Shown here: positions 23,213 to 34,113 of the stretch, piece after piece | Layout: every line of letters starts with the position of its first letter | Position numbering within the stretch: the stretch's first letter is position 1 | Assembly (NCBI GenBank): GCA_973895155.1 | Contig: OZ316894.1 | Span: 15,190,001 to 15,254,000, forward strand | Direction of reading: 5' to 3' | DNA: 64,000 nucleotides | Source of the DNA: Marsupella aquatica | Lineage: Eukaryota > Marchantiophyta | Program-made: the position numbers and the translations under genes | The notes under the pieces: model-generated | The model's input: only the letters and a program-made list of their open reading frames with translations | Database searches by the model: none | Told to the model about the DNA's origin: nothing

Positions 23213-23961
23213 CAGGAGGGTTTGACAATGGCTTGTCCTAGCCTACAGGAAGAAACACAGTTTATTAGGAAAAAACAAGGAGCAATCTACAAGTAGCGTT
23301 AGGCAATCTTAAAACTAAGACACAGAGATTTAAGAAGACAATGGAGATCAAAGACAACTTACTCGTTGATGGTGTGCATCGCCACTTCAATTTCAATCAG
23401 AGATCCCTTGTCTCCCTTAAATATTGTATAGAGCACACACAGGCGGTATTTTGGATTTTTGGGGGTTCTCCTTTGTGATTAGTGTCCATGAGTACAATCG
23501 GTGATTTCCATCAAAATTTGAGAACATTTTATCCTTCTAAATGGCAAAATCTAGATTTGCCTCACATGTGGCCTCAAACTTCTTGTTCTCCAATTGCCAT
23601 ATTGGATCCCAACTAACATAAATCTCCTGCATACAGATCAAAATCAATCCATCCTTGTCCGTTGGCTGAACATAAAACCTCATTCCTATGGATGAGTTGT
23701 AACCCATGCACGAAAAGAGTCTTTTAGCTTTTCAATGGAAGAGTTGTCTTTCTACAGTGTGCGGACCACCTCCATGTGAATGAATCGACAGAGAGGAATC
23801 CTAGGCGGCTCCTTGTCAAAACCACAAGAATTATTCCCAAAAGACATGACATTTTTGGAAATGAGACCAATCTCTGCTAGCGCACACTCTACAACATCTT
23901 GAATTGCAAATGTGTCAAGTTCTCCATCTTTCTGCGCAACGGCTTGGGAACTGAAACGCAA

Positions 23962-24510
23962 CTAACAGAGATGGGAGGAAGCAACTTTGTAGACCTTTTT
24001 ACACGATGTGTATACACTGAACCACTAAACAAAGTTGCAACAATTTGGAATGAGCCCAAGTGTCTTGATCTGCAACTACACTATACCCTTTGGTCGAAGA
24101 TGGGAATACCTCCATTGACTTCATTGAAGAATTGTACAAACTGTTGTACATTGAAATTATGAAACTTGACTTCCTCTCAAAAGTACCGTATGTGTGTTAT
24201 ATTCTAGAAGGAGTGGGATGTTCAGCAAAACATTTTGGTTAAAGTCTTGATTTAGTATGTTTGGCCAAACCCAATGTCTTTGATTGGAGAACTCATTTAT
24301 CTAAATCAAGAGGAAGTAGAGGCATAAGTAACACATGACTCATAAGTTACCGTTAAATATTACCATTATGATACCTTTGGTCCACTCGACAGGAATTTTA
24401 GCATTGGGCACTATTATAAAGTTGGACGTTATAGATGAAAAATTAAGATTGTCCTAAAGATAGTGCCAGGAGCGTAAAAATATGTTAAAGATAATTACAT
24501 GTAATGGTTT
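23962..24510. other. Upstream flank of copy B
   Basis: I see no gene and no terminal repeat like that of element A here, so the outer end of the copy-B element was not located. The sequence is AT-rich with scattered short frames. Confidence 0.35.
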
Positions 24511-24512
24511 TT

Positions 24513-26640
24513 TCAAGTAAATGAATTCACCTTAAACCTACCAATTAGGAGAATTTTATTGGTGTTTATGTCTTTCCTCTCAAAATGAGTTTCTATCAGT
24601 ACTAGCACCATTTTGATCCCCCACAAAAAGCCCCACGGGAAGGCCGACAGACCAAACGCAACAGACCCCACCAAAGGACTGCCACATGGGCACCGCAACA
24701 CCCCCACCCACGGGTGGAGGGGAAAAGGAGAGCCAACCCCTAGTACGCCGCTCATCAATCCAGACTTTTGCCCTAAGTAGTTGTTGGGTGCATTTCCTAC
24801 CCAGGAGAGAACGATGACTAACCGCAGATAGACTCTTTGTTGCCTCAGTAAGAACCAGGCCCAGATCAAATGAGTGTCTACCATGCAACTGGAACATATG
24901 TGTGTTTCTCCCCATCCATAATCTCCACAGAATTTGATGCAACACAAAAAGTTGTGCAACCTGCCTTGCATCTTTCCCACAAGCCTCCTCCAACAAGACA
25001 TTCAGTCCTTGTCCAAATGGCATACCCAGTCAATTGAGAAAATCCTGACAAATGCTCTAGCTTCCAATTGCACGTGTACACCTGAAAAAAATATGGGGAA
25101 TAGTCTCCAATACCCCGCTGCAAAGTTTGCAATCTCCATTGCTTACATTGATTCTAAGCGCACGCTCCCCAGAGAAAAGACCCCACTGCAATATTTCTCC
25201 ATATAAATGTCTTGCCTTTGACTCACAAATCAGACCTCCATAGCTTGGCCCAGCCCATGTTCCAAACCAGCTCCGGTTGGGAGAGAGACCAAATCCTTTT
25301 AAATTGCTCTTTGGTCTCAAAAAATCATATACCTGACAGTTCTCAATCTTGAAGTCCTTCAGCTTGACTCCCACACCCGCTCCCGCATTGTGACTCCAAT
25401 GCCCGCTCCAACGCCATTTCTTGGAATACAAGTAGTATTCAGAACAACAGTAATTTGTGCTCCACAGACGCTCCAAGAAAGTCCTGGCCAGCAGACAATG
25501 CTCAGCCAAAACACCCAAAATGTTGTGCCATCTCAGAGGAAGGTCCATACCCAAAATGTTGTGCCATCTCAAAGGAAGGTCCATCCAGCAGCCGTCCTCC
25601 GCCAACCATCCGCCCCAACAGCCCTCATTCCCAGTCTGCCACAAATAGCAGCAATTGCAGTAATGGTCGAATTTGTCAGCCAATTGAAGCCCACTCCTTT
25701 GAGCTTCAGCCCCCCTAACTCCTTTGAGCTTGAAGCGTGGTGTTTGACAGGGCTGCCCTTTGTTGTTGCTGCTTTTTGTGATTTCCACAAAACCACTCAT
25801 GCATGGATTTTCTTGCTGCAAAGATGGAAAGAGGAAGATTAAATGGTCTGCAGATTACAAGGATTTCAAGATTTGCTATAGACTCTTTGCTGATGACGTG
25901 GGGATGTTTATCCCGGCTACAAAAATGGATTTTGAGGATACAAAAAGTGCCCTGGAATGCTATGAGACAGCCACTGGTGCAAAGTTGAATCTGGAGAAAT
26001 CAATGGTGATTCCTTTGGCTATGGAGATTGTGCCAGAGTGGCTGAGAAGTACAGGTTGCCTTATCAGAAGGAGAGGTGAGATTCAAAAGTATCTTGGTGC
26101 ACCATTAGGGGAGGGGCTGCATACTAAGCAACTTCACCAATTCTGCCTTGACAAGATCAGCTCTAGGTTGTCTACATGGTCAAACAAGCTACTCTCTTTC
26201 ACCGGCCATTCCCTGCTTGTGAAGCAAGTCTTGCTAGCTATTCCTATTTATCACGTAATGTACTGCAATGCCTCTATAGGATTAGCCAAGAAAGTAATTG
26301 CTCTTAGTTAGCAGAGACTTTTTATGGGGTTATAATGAGGTTGGGGGAAAGAACATTCCTCTGGTGGCGTGGGACAGGATGGCACTTCCACGGGTGGAAG
26401 GTGGATTGGGATTCAGGGATTTTTGTAGTCACTCCAATGCTCTGCTTTCACAATGGTTCACTAAGGCACTCAACTCCCTGGATCTAGAATGGTCTCGGAT
26501 GCTGGCAACCAACTTATTGCTGATGGGCTGGATGAACTACAAGGGTATTAGAAAAAATGGTTCCTACTCCATACACCTCGTTCCTTTAGTGGTCTCCCCT
26601 ACACAACCGGTTTGTGGAGGAGCTAGGAACTAGTTAGAGC
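24513..26640. mobile_element. LINE family 1 copy with internal inversion
   Basis: The minus strand from about 25340 to 24580 encodes the C-terminal zinc-binding region (WFGTWAGPSYGGLICESK, CSGVLETIPHIFFRCTRA). The plus strand from about 25730 to 26630 encodes the reverse transcriptase core: QGCPL, FADDVGMFIPA (catalytic ADD), KLNLEKS and FLWGYNEVGGKNIPLVAW. The two halves of one LINE thus point away from each other, as twin-primed insertion would give. A ~36-bp unit around 25500-25590 is repeated twice at the junction. Frames contain stops; the element is dead. Confidence 0.65.
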
Positions 26641-26939
26641 TCACCTTTCCTTTGAACCTGGACAAATGGGACCGCCAGCGTGGTGGGGCATCACTGACAC
26701 TCTTAGAGGGCAATTAATGTTTTTGTGTTTGAGAAGCTCCCATACCCAGTCTCCTATTCTTGGTGTTCCTTTCATTATGGAGCTGTCAGTGGAGACCATG
26801 GTCTTTGATGATGGTACACACATGGCTAAGGTGAAAAGCAAGGATGATTTAAGAAAGATTCAGTTGAATCCTACACTTTGACCTGGGAGTACAAGAGATT
26901 GTTAGAATTGAGGACAGTTGAGGAACTCAAAACAAATCA

Positions 26940-28030
26940 AACCATGAAGGTTTTTGGTTAGACGTCCCACTAGAAGAAGCAAGCAAGCAAGATGCCAAGC
27001 CTTCAGTCTTGCCATGGGTGGAAACAAATTCATCATTTGTACAGGTGTGTGTAGAACTAGTAGAATGTGCTATGTTCAAAGTAGTACATGGTGTGGAGAG
27101 AAGATCTCAGAGAGAATTGGAAAAGCAAGAAAAGTATATGTTTGTGTTAGGAGTGTTGAAGGAAGATGAGAAGATAGATGGGGTGCTAGAAGAGAAAGGA
27201 ATATCACCTTCTCTTAAGGAGATTATTGGAGACATCAAAGAAGAGAAAGGAGATGTAGAAGTGGATAGGAATGTGTATGCTTGGATTGAGAAATTTGCCC
27301 GAGTGCACACAAAGTATAAAATGGTGGACAAGAAGGTGCAACCAGCCGCAATTCCATTGGCACCTCAGGCCAAAACAATATTGAAAAGGGCAAAGGAGGA
27401 GTTGGATCTTAGGGATTGTACTAAGATTGAGCACACATTCACAAAGGAAACATTACTCAAGTTAAAGATTGGTGATCATGGGGCGCAATTGGAGGAGGAG
27501 CTCTCTAGGTCCATAGTTTCTTTGAGGACATAGTTGTCCTCTTCTGAGCAATCTCTTTTGGTTGCTCTTTTCTTTGATTGCATTGTACTTTACTTTTTGT
27601 GGCAGCTCCTTTGACTTTCATGGTCCCAGAGCTTATAATACATTACCATTACCATTACCATTACCAGCAAAAAGCATTCAAGAAGATGATAGTTTCAACA
27701 TGGGAAAGCATTTGCATTCTCCATTGAAAAGATTGGATGTGCTGATACTTGGGATCTTAAGCCAATTCCAGTCCCGAGGGAATTGATGCCTACGTTAGTA
27801 GAGTTGCAGAAGGAGAAGTTGGATGCAAAGATCCTAGAGACTTGATCAAATGCTCCATATTCAAACTGATAGTTCATTGTGAGGAAAAAGAATGGGAAGT
27901 TATGATTCATTCAAGACAATCAATCATGCAACCACCAAATAAGGTCACAATAATAAATATGGGCATAGAACCTGTAGTAGATGAGTTTGTAAAAAAAGTG
28001 CAACGAGAGCCATCTCTCTATAGGTGTTTT
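26940..28030 (+). pseudogene. Ty3/gypsy polyprotein fragment
   Basis: A plus-strand frame at 27009-27480 reads through KYKMVDKKVQPAAIPL and FTKETLLKLKIG, the linker before reverse transcriptase in some gypsy polyproteins. After an inserted LINE tail the reverse transcriptase start resumes: KPIPVPRELMPTLVELQKEK, then APYSN, VRKKNGKL and FIQD, with several stops. It is cut at about 28031 by a copia LTR. Protease, integrase and LTRs are not seen. Confidence 0.6.
27500..27662 (+). mobile_element. Severely truncated LINE family 2 (3' end only)
   Basis: The last codons (LSRSIVSLRT, stop) and the following ~130 bp match the 3' end of the LINE at 48907-51160. It ends in a tandem ATTACC tail, four units long (27637-27661). 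It sits inside the gypsy fragment. Confidence 0.75.
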
Positions 28031-28331
28031 TGTTAGGAATTGACTCTCAGTTCCCAACTTCTAGTTAGTTTGGCCTTACTAGGGTTAGTTGGCCCTTAGT
28101 TAGTGTAGGATAAGATCTACTTATTTAGGCTCACACATCTTATATTAGTTCCCCTTGGGGGTATAGGTTGGAGGGAGAGCATTATCTCCCTCATTTTACA
28201 CATGTACTCTCATATGCTATGGATCCTTTAGGAATTTCTCCCCTTGGGGTATCTTGTCGGTGTAGCGTTTGATTGAGTGTATCTCTCATGTTCCACATTG
28301 TTGTCTAGTTTGGAGTTGACGGTTTTTTACA
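28031..28331 (+). repeat. 5' LTR of a Ty1/copia element
   Basis: The LTR starts TGTTAGGAATTG and ends near TTTTTTACA. It is followed at about 28333 by TGGTATCAAAGC, which is one base from the plant initiator-Met tRNA primer-binding site. It contains promoter-like and polyadenylation-like AT stretches but no ORF. No matching 3' LTR was found in the window. Confidence 0.72.
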
Positions 28332-30540
28332 AGTGGTATCAAAGCTTTGTGTTCAAGGTTCGGTGGCCTGGGCAGTGGTGAGAGCATTCGTGTGTTGGAT
28401 TGTGGTGAAAGATTGAATCATTGTCGACAATTGTGTGATCTTTTCATTGGTCATTTTGCGTTGATCATTCCGTGTTTGGAAGAGGTGACGGTTTCCTGAT
28501 TGAAACTTTGTTGAAGTATTAGAGGAGTTATTGTGTTTTTTCAAAGCGTACTATTGGCTGGACAATCCGGCGATTTATTGTGTGCATCGACGGGCACTTT
28601 GTCTCGATGAAAGTTTCACAATGTTTCATCCGACGAGTGAGGAGCAATTAATATTGTTTTATGTTTTGTTGTTAAGAGCATTAAACTCTTTGGCTATGGT
28701 GTTTATGTGTTCCACTTAATCTCTTGTGGGGCCTGTGGGGTCCCCTTTCTTTGTGCAAATATTGTGGTTTTTTGGTCGAAGTTGATATTTTTGATCCCCT
28801 TTCCTTTTGATTGCCGCACACAACTCTTTGCAGTGAGTCGGCTGGGACAAGGCAAACTAAGCGACAGTGGAGGTGCGCAGGTATGAGGGACACTTATTGC
28901 CCTGTATTTGTGACCAAGTACGAGGTACAAAGAGGGGCAAAGGGTGAGGGCCTGGCACGAGGCCCTATGTATCATTAGGTGGGGGCCCAATGTCTGTGCA
29001 GGTATGACTGTACCTATAGGTACAGTCATAAAGTGAGGGGAGGGGGAGTTCAAAGCTCCCTTCTCTCGGGAGCTTTAAAGGGGGCCCATTGCAGGTATGA
29101 CTGTACCTATAGGTACAGTCTTAAAGTGAGGGGAGGGGGAGTTCAAAGCTCCTTTCTCTCGGGAGCTTTAAAGGGGGCCCATTGCCCTATGCTGAAAGAG
29201 CGAGAAGGGGGGGGGGGCCTAGGCCAAAGCACATCAAGGAGTGAAAGGGGGAGAGAGCCTTAATTGCTCCCTCCTTTTGGGAGCACTTGATAACCTGGGC
29301 CCGAGGCCCTATGCTATGCAGGAGCAAGGAGGGGATTTAATGCTCCCTCTTTCCAAGAGCTTTAAAGGAGGGCTCAAAGCCCTATGACAAGCCAGGAGGG
29401 CTCAGAAGCACGTTAAGGAGGAGCTCAGGGGGCGCAAGGCCCTATGCAAAAGGAGCAAAGGGGGGAGACAATTTTGAGGCCCTAAGTTGGGTCCTTTTGG
29501 GTTGTAAGGGGCATTTAATTATGCTTGGGTCCCTTTGTACTTAAGCTATCGCAAGGGGGACTGATCAGGGTTTTTTTGTTGCAAGCAAAAAGGATAGTCG
29601 AATGTGTGTTGCCCTTAACCTTTTGGTTTTCCTTTTGTTTCTTCCTTTTTTCTTTTGCATTCTGGTGATTTCTTTTAAGCCAGACAGGTGTCAACACCTG
29701 GTGATTGCTGGAAAAGATACTTTTCTAGAGAGCTATTTTTTGGCCAAAAATTCCAAATTTGGCGGTCATCAAGACAGAATTTTTTTTGTGTGGCTTTGCA
29801 AGGGGATACTTAAGGGAGTTGAGCATGAGCTTGTGGAATTGATTTGCAGTTAACTATTGCGGAATTTTTTTGGGACCTAAGATACCCGACGGGTCAAAAC
29901 AGCCATTTTGGCCCCCCTTCAATCCGGGTCAAATAAGTTTTTGCTGAAGAAGGTTTTTGCCAAATCGTTTTCAGATTTTGGTAATGTACCTTGCAGGCTA
30001 CACGGCAGTGCATTCCATTTCCACTTTTGCCATCTTTTATTTTTTGGTGATTTTTTGGGTGGAGGTATTTTGGTTCCTTGTGTGTTTGTGGTAGCATCCA
30101 TGGCTTCCCGAAAGCTTGTGGCACCAAAGTTTGAGGTGGAGAAGTTTGACAGGAAGGTCAAATTCAACCTTTGGACTTGGAAGGTGATCAACGTGTTGAT
30201 TCAGTAGGGTCTTAAGACCATCACTGGAGTGAAGCCCTCAAATCTAACAGATGAGGAGTGAGATGACATGTCAGTGCAAGCGTGTAGCACAATTGAGTTT
30301 TTCTTGGCAAACAACATTCTCAAGAACGTGTTGGGGATGGGCCATAACGCTAAGAAAATATGGGATATGCTTACTCAGCTATACCAGAGTACTTTGTTGA
30401 CTACTTGTATTTACCATTTGGAGCAGCTGTTCAGGTTGAGGTTGAAGGATGGTGGAAACATGCGTGATCACCTCAGTCTCTTCAAGAGGTACACAACTTC
30501 ATCAATTATCAATGACTTTCATTAGTCACTGATATCTGTC
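28332..30540 (+). mobile_element. Copia internal region: leader plus broken gag
   Basis: After the primer-binding site comes a long leader (28345-30099). Gag starts at ATG 30100: MASRKLVAPKFEVEKFD, then KPSNLTDEE, ACSTIEFFLANN, KKIWDMLTQLYQ and LKDGGNMRDHLSLFKR, typical of copia UBN2-type gag. Stops lie at about 30205 (TAG after IQ, where related proteins have Gln) and about 30260 (TGA where Trp is expected). The element ends abruptly near 30540, so protease, integrase and RT are missing. Confidence 0.78.
28985..29180. repeat. Tandem ~94-bp repeat with a perfect 22-bp palindrome
   Basis: Two copies of a unit lie in the copia leader. Each starts with a perfect palindrome whose arms are GACTGTACCTA and TAGGTACAGTC (about 29005-29026 and 29099-29120). 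G-rich text and a GGGAGCTTTAAAGGGGGCC end follow. The leader RNA could form two stable hairpins. Confidence 0.7.
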
Positions 30541-31079
30541 CGCACACAAAAGTCAACGACACCGCCAACATGGACTTAATTCACACTTGCAGTCAAACCC
30601 TATGTCGACACCCACTCTGACATTATTTTGGGTTGTGTAGTTTGGACAATTAGTAATGTAGGCTGCCTCTCTGACTTCTCATGGGGACCATCTTGGCGCC
30701 CTCTCTGAGATATCCTTGGGGTGTTGTTCCATCTTGGCTGAGCTTGCCAAGATGAAAACATAATGAGCAACGTGTACAACATAGCATACCAAATAGGAGC
30801 CACATTTAGAACATTTGGACGACACAATTTTATTAAGCTTTGTACAGTTACAACGATGTTGTCTATCTTAATTTTCTCAACTAAATTCCACTAGGCTGCG
30901 TCTCCATCTTCCATCCTCTCTGCAAGCCAATCGTCTAGCAGACTAGGTCCACAACAATCTTTTGCCGCATGATGCCTATAAGTTTAGGGTCAAAGGTCAG
31001 TCAGCGCCTCTAGAAATACGCTCCATGTAGATAATGATATGTACACCACAATTGTAATCATCCCCCTTGACCTGGAACG
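30541..31079. other. Unassigned stretch
   Basis: No convincing gene or repeat. Short frames on both strands look accidental. Confidence 0.35.
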
Positions 31080-32034
31080 TTATCTTGGTAAATACGTGGC
31101 CAATCTAATGGACATAACATGGGACGACCCCGCAAGATGGCGAGGTCCAAAAGAAATGACCATCCTGCATTTTGGGCACAAGCAGATCAAGTAAATGTAG
31201 TTGCCACAAGGCAGTATGCCCTGCCAATATGCCAACGCTGCATTGAAGTTATATTCTGGACTTGTCATCACTTGGTAAAAATGTGTTGGCAATAACATGG
31301 TCTTGGGTCTATCAAGGGTTTGTGCTCTTCATTCCAGTAAAGCAATGTAAGCATTGATGACGTTGCAAGTAAGCCATTTTTTTTGGCCAAGCATTTTAAA
31401 TGTGCCCTTGTCAAGTGCGCGTCCTTGATTGTCACTATGACCTCTTGTTGGTCCGCCTTGGGGTCCAATGCCTTGTTCACTATCACCAAAAATTTGAATG
31501 CTTGCTGTTGTGAGGGCACTCCTTTGTTTGCAAGCCCCACCTCTTTCACTCTTGGCCAGGGTCTCTCTTGAGCTACAATGAAGGTAAATTCACTCAAACA
31601 TTACTCTTCAGAACTGGAGCTTGATAAACTTATACTTACATGGCGAGTTTGGAGTCTGTCACTTCCTACCGAGCTACTCTCATCCGATTGAGCTTCTTTT
31701 GCCCTATCATCGACAAATGTGAGAGTTTTCCTTTTTCTCTCTTTTACACAACAAGGCATTATTTCTTCATGATACGTATCAGCAGTGTAGCACGGAAGGG
31801 TTAACTTCTTTTGCGAGAAATATGCCAAAGGTTCCTCCCACACAAGCTTGACAAGCCGTCTGTCCTAGCTGTCCCATTCTGATGTAGCTGACTCGGTAAT
31901 CCTGTCGGGAACTACTACTTAGTTATTCTTAAATCCAATCAAATCATGTATTGCGCCCAAAACAGACGAAAACAAGAAGGCATTTGTGGACATGGATAGC
32001 CCAATAGAGATTGACCATTCCATCCGGATGGATC

Positions 32035-32460
32035 TTGGAGAGGGCAGCCAAGATTGACTCTTCCATCGACGGATCTTGGAGAGGCCAGCCAAGATGACTC
32101 TTCCATCGATGGATCTTGGAGAGGGCAGCCAAGATTGACTCTTCCATCGACGGATCTTGGAGAGGCCAGCCAAGATGACTCTTCCATCGATGGATCTTGG
32201 AGAGGCAAGCCAAGATGACTCTTCCATTGACAGATCTTGAAGAGGCCAACTGAGATTGACTCTTCCTGAGACGGATCTTGTAGAGGCCAGCCAAGATGAC
32301 TATTCTTTCAGAGCGGATCCCAAAGAGGCCAACCGAGATATATTGACTCTTTGTGAGACAGATCTTGGAGAGGCGAGCCAAGATTGACTCTTCCTAAGAC
32401 GGATCTCGGAGAGGCCAACCAAGATGACTCTTCCTCAGACGGATCTTGGAAAGGCCAGCT
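32035..32460. repeat. ~58-bp tandem repeat array
   Basis: About seven imperfect units share GGATCTTGGAGAGGCCAGCC and AAGATGACTCTTCCATCGA. A G/A-alternating version (GGGCAGCCAAGATTGACTC) alternates with the other in the first four units, hinting at a 116-117 bp dimer. Long minus-strand frames through it are due only to unit length and lack of stops. Confidence 0.8.
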
Positions 32461-32507
32461 GAGTACTCAACAATGTCAGCCGCAATGGACTTGTAATGTG
32501 TAGAGGA

Positions 32508-32690
32508 ATGAATCTTGGCGAGGTCCACCAACATGCATCTCAAGTTAGGACTTGCTCTCACTTGTAGAGGAGGCCAAACATTGTGAATGTTGGCAAGGTC
32601 CGCTAACATGCATCTCAAGTTAGGACTTGCCCTCGCTTGTAGAGGAGGCCAAATGCTATGAATGTCAGCAAGGTCAGTCGACATGCAAAC
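32508..32690. repeat. ~120-bp direct duplication
   Basis: Two units share ATGCATCTCAAGTTAGGACT and TGTAGAGGAGGCCAAA. They adjoin the 58-bp array and share GGCGAGG/GGCAAGG wording with it, so both probably grew from one ancestral unit. Confidence 0.7.
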
Positions 32691-32739
32691 ATCTTGGCGA
32701 GGCCACTGACTTGTATTTTTCTATTGTCAACCATTGTGA

Positions 32740-33074
32740 GGGTTTTCACCGTGACAGCATATAGCAAACAGATTTACTGTTACAAGCAAAACTTTTCCTG
32801 TTACGAGCAAAAATTTACTATTACGAGCAAACTAGACAATCTAAAAATGTGTCATTAAAAGTCACAATTTTCAAAATAATTTAAAACATGACAATTTTTT
32901 GCTAGTGTAAGGCGATACTATTACTAGCTCCGGGCGCTAGCCAAAACATATTGACTCACAAAAAAAAATTAATATTTTTTCCCCAAAAAAAAATTCCAAA
33001 AAAAATTCCAAAAATTTTACCACCCGTTTGCTGTTACGAGTAACTATTTGTTGTTTGCTGTCACGGTGGTTATA
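32740..33074. mobile_element. 335-bp MITE of the element-A family
   Basis: A perfect 9-bp duplication CCATTGTGA flanks it (32731-32739 and 33075-33083). The ends read GTGACAGCATATAGCAAACAG-like (from 32751) and, inverted, GTGACAGCAAACAACAAATA (from 33064). A type-2 palindrome CTAGCTCCGGGCGCTAG lies at 32924-32940. It has no coding capacity. The duplication length and ends place it with elements A, C and E. Confidence 0.8.
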
Positions 33075-33439
33075 CCATTGTGATGAGCAAGCATATATGA
33101 AATGAACAACATCAAATGCCAAAAAACTTACATGTTGTTGGGAAACAGATCTTGGAGAGAAAACTTAGATGTTGTTTGGAATATTGCCGGCTTTTTCTTC
33201 TTGCACTTTTCTAGATTGGCTTTTGAACGGACCACCAATACCTCTTTCTCCTCCACGGAGAGCACTCCAACTAGTTCTAACAATTGGTCTTTTGCACAAG
33301 TTTCAAAGTGCGGATAGGATTTAGTCCCAAACACAATCCACCCGTAGTTCTCACCCGCCTTGAATATTTCCCCAAACTGTGCGTTGAAAGTGAGGACATT
33401 TTCCCTTGGCTGTGTTGTATATTCTATGATACACTAGCC

Positions 33440-33660
33440 CCATGCCCGTGTGTTGCATGAAAGATTTTGAGTGAGGGCAAGATTTTGAAGTGAGGGCACA
33501 ATGTCGAGGCGAGGGCAAGATGTCAAGGCAAGGGCAAGATTTTGAGGGGAGGGAAAGATGTTGAGGCAAGACAAAATTGTTGAGGCAAGTTTAGATGTTA
33601 AAGTGAGGCAAAGATGTTGTAGTGAGGCAAAAATGTTGAGGCGAGACAAAGAAATGTGTG
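33440..33660. repeat. ~19-bp degenerate tandem repeat
   Basis: About ten units resemble AAGATGTTGAGGCGAGGGC. There is no coding signal. Confidence 0.7.
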
Positions 33661-33827
33661 TCCACCAAAGAAATCTAAACAATGCAAAGAAATGCAAGTA
33701 GGGCAAGAAAGTTGTTTAAACATCTCAAATGTTGTTGCGACTATGTTGTCATTGTTGTGATAGCTATGTTGTTGTGGAATGGCTCGATATAGGTTTATGT
33801 AAGAAACTTGTCATTTTTTTCTTGTTG

Positions 33828-34113
33828 AACAAGGAATAGTAAGGAAGATGTTTTAATGTTAGCAAAGTATTTAGGGTTTGCAACCCTAAGTAGCTAGGGA
33901 AGGCTAGTAGGAAATAATATAAGGGAGAAGATATGTTGTTCTAAGAAAGTGTCAAGGGATAAGTGAGGTCTTTATGGCAGGGCAGCAAATATTTTGTCCT
34001 TAGTTAGAATAGACGACTAAATTGGGCCGGAAAATGACCCGACAATTGAGGTCTTAGTTTTGGTTAAAGATTTTTCCCATAGGTGCTAGGAGGTCCTTAG
34101 AGCACCCCTGCGA
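33828..34113 (-). repeat. Interspersed repeat R1, copy 2 (inverted)
   Basis: This is the reverse complement of the segment at 16963-17260, at roughly 80% identity by eye. The remaining sequence to 35205 is unassigned, with a CTG/GCT-rich low-complexity part at about 34740-35040. Confidence 0.7.

Larger units (their letters stand above)
17400..23961 (-). pseudogene. ParB-methylase family, copy B, interrupted and truncated
   Basis: The 5' end (23961-23367) repeats the ParB-like module: PPRIPLCRFIHMEVVRTL, RFYVQPTDKDG, then a perfect FDGNHRLYSW and a donor-like AACGA|GTAAGT at about 23366. The gene resumes at about 19690 after a 3.6 kb gap filled with other insertions, with ILDVDRIKRTLTHDLEYYSKLIDPANFKKF, TPLLSPEFEDFL, then 18881-18537 (KRYLYRFYIQMEVTKPYYFWAYPAAF), and 18216-17820 with RKKRKRVVESG. 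The methylase-like core at about 17742-17457 has VDEGFIYLPTG, VPKWN and FLSDDGVITILHNSEY. The motif-I exon and C-terminal domain present in copy A are missing because the sequence changes to repeat R1 near 17330-17400. Stops and frame changes are frequent. Residue identity to copy A is modest, so this is a different subfamily and not a recent duplicate. Confidence 0.62.
31080..33420 (-). pseudogene. Fragments of the ParB-methylase family, copy D
   Basis: The frame at 31843-31601 matches the C-terminal domain of copies A and C: SEWDSWDRRLVKL, YFSQKKLTLPCYTAD, then an acidic Ser/Glu tail. Downstream (31597-31080) are two minus frames (LLATSSMLTLLYWNEEHKP; ALAYWQGILPCGNYIYL) of unknown family. 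Upstream at 33420-33128 a lysine-rich frame (FGTKSYPHFETCAKDQLLEL) may be another exon. Tandem repeats and a MITE separate the parts. The ParB and methylase motifs are not visible, so assignment rests on the C-terminal domain. Confidence 0.45.

Noticed and set aside
31944-32381. Long Ser/Lys/Trp repeat proteins on the minus strand
   Set aside because: They are translations of the 58-bp tandem repeat; three overlapping frames are open for the same reason.
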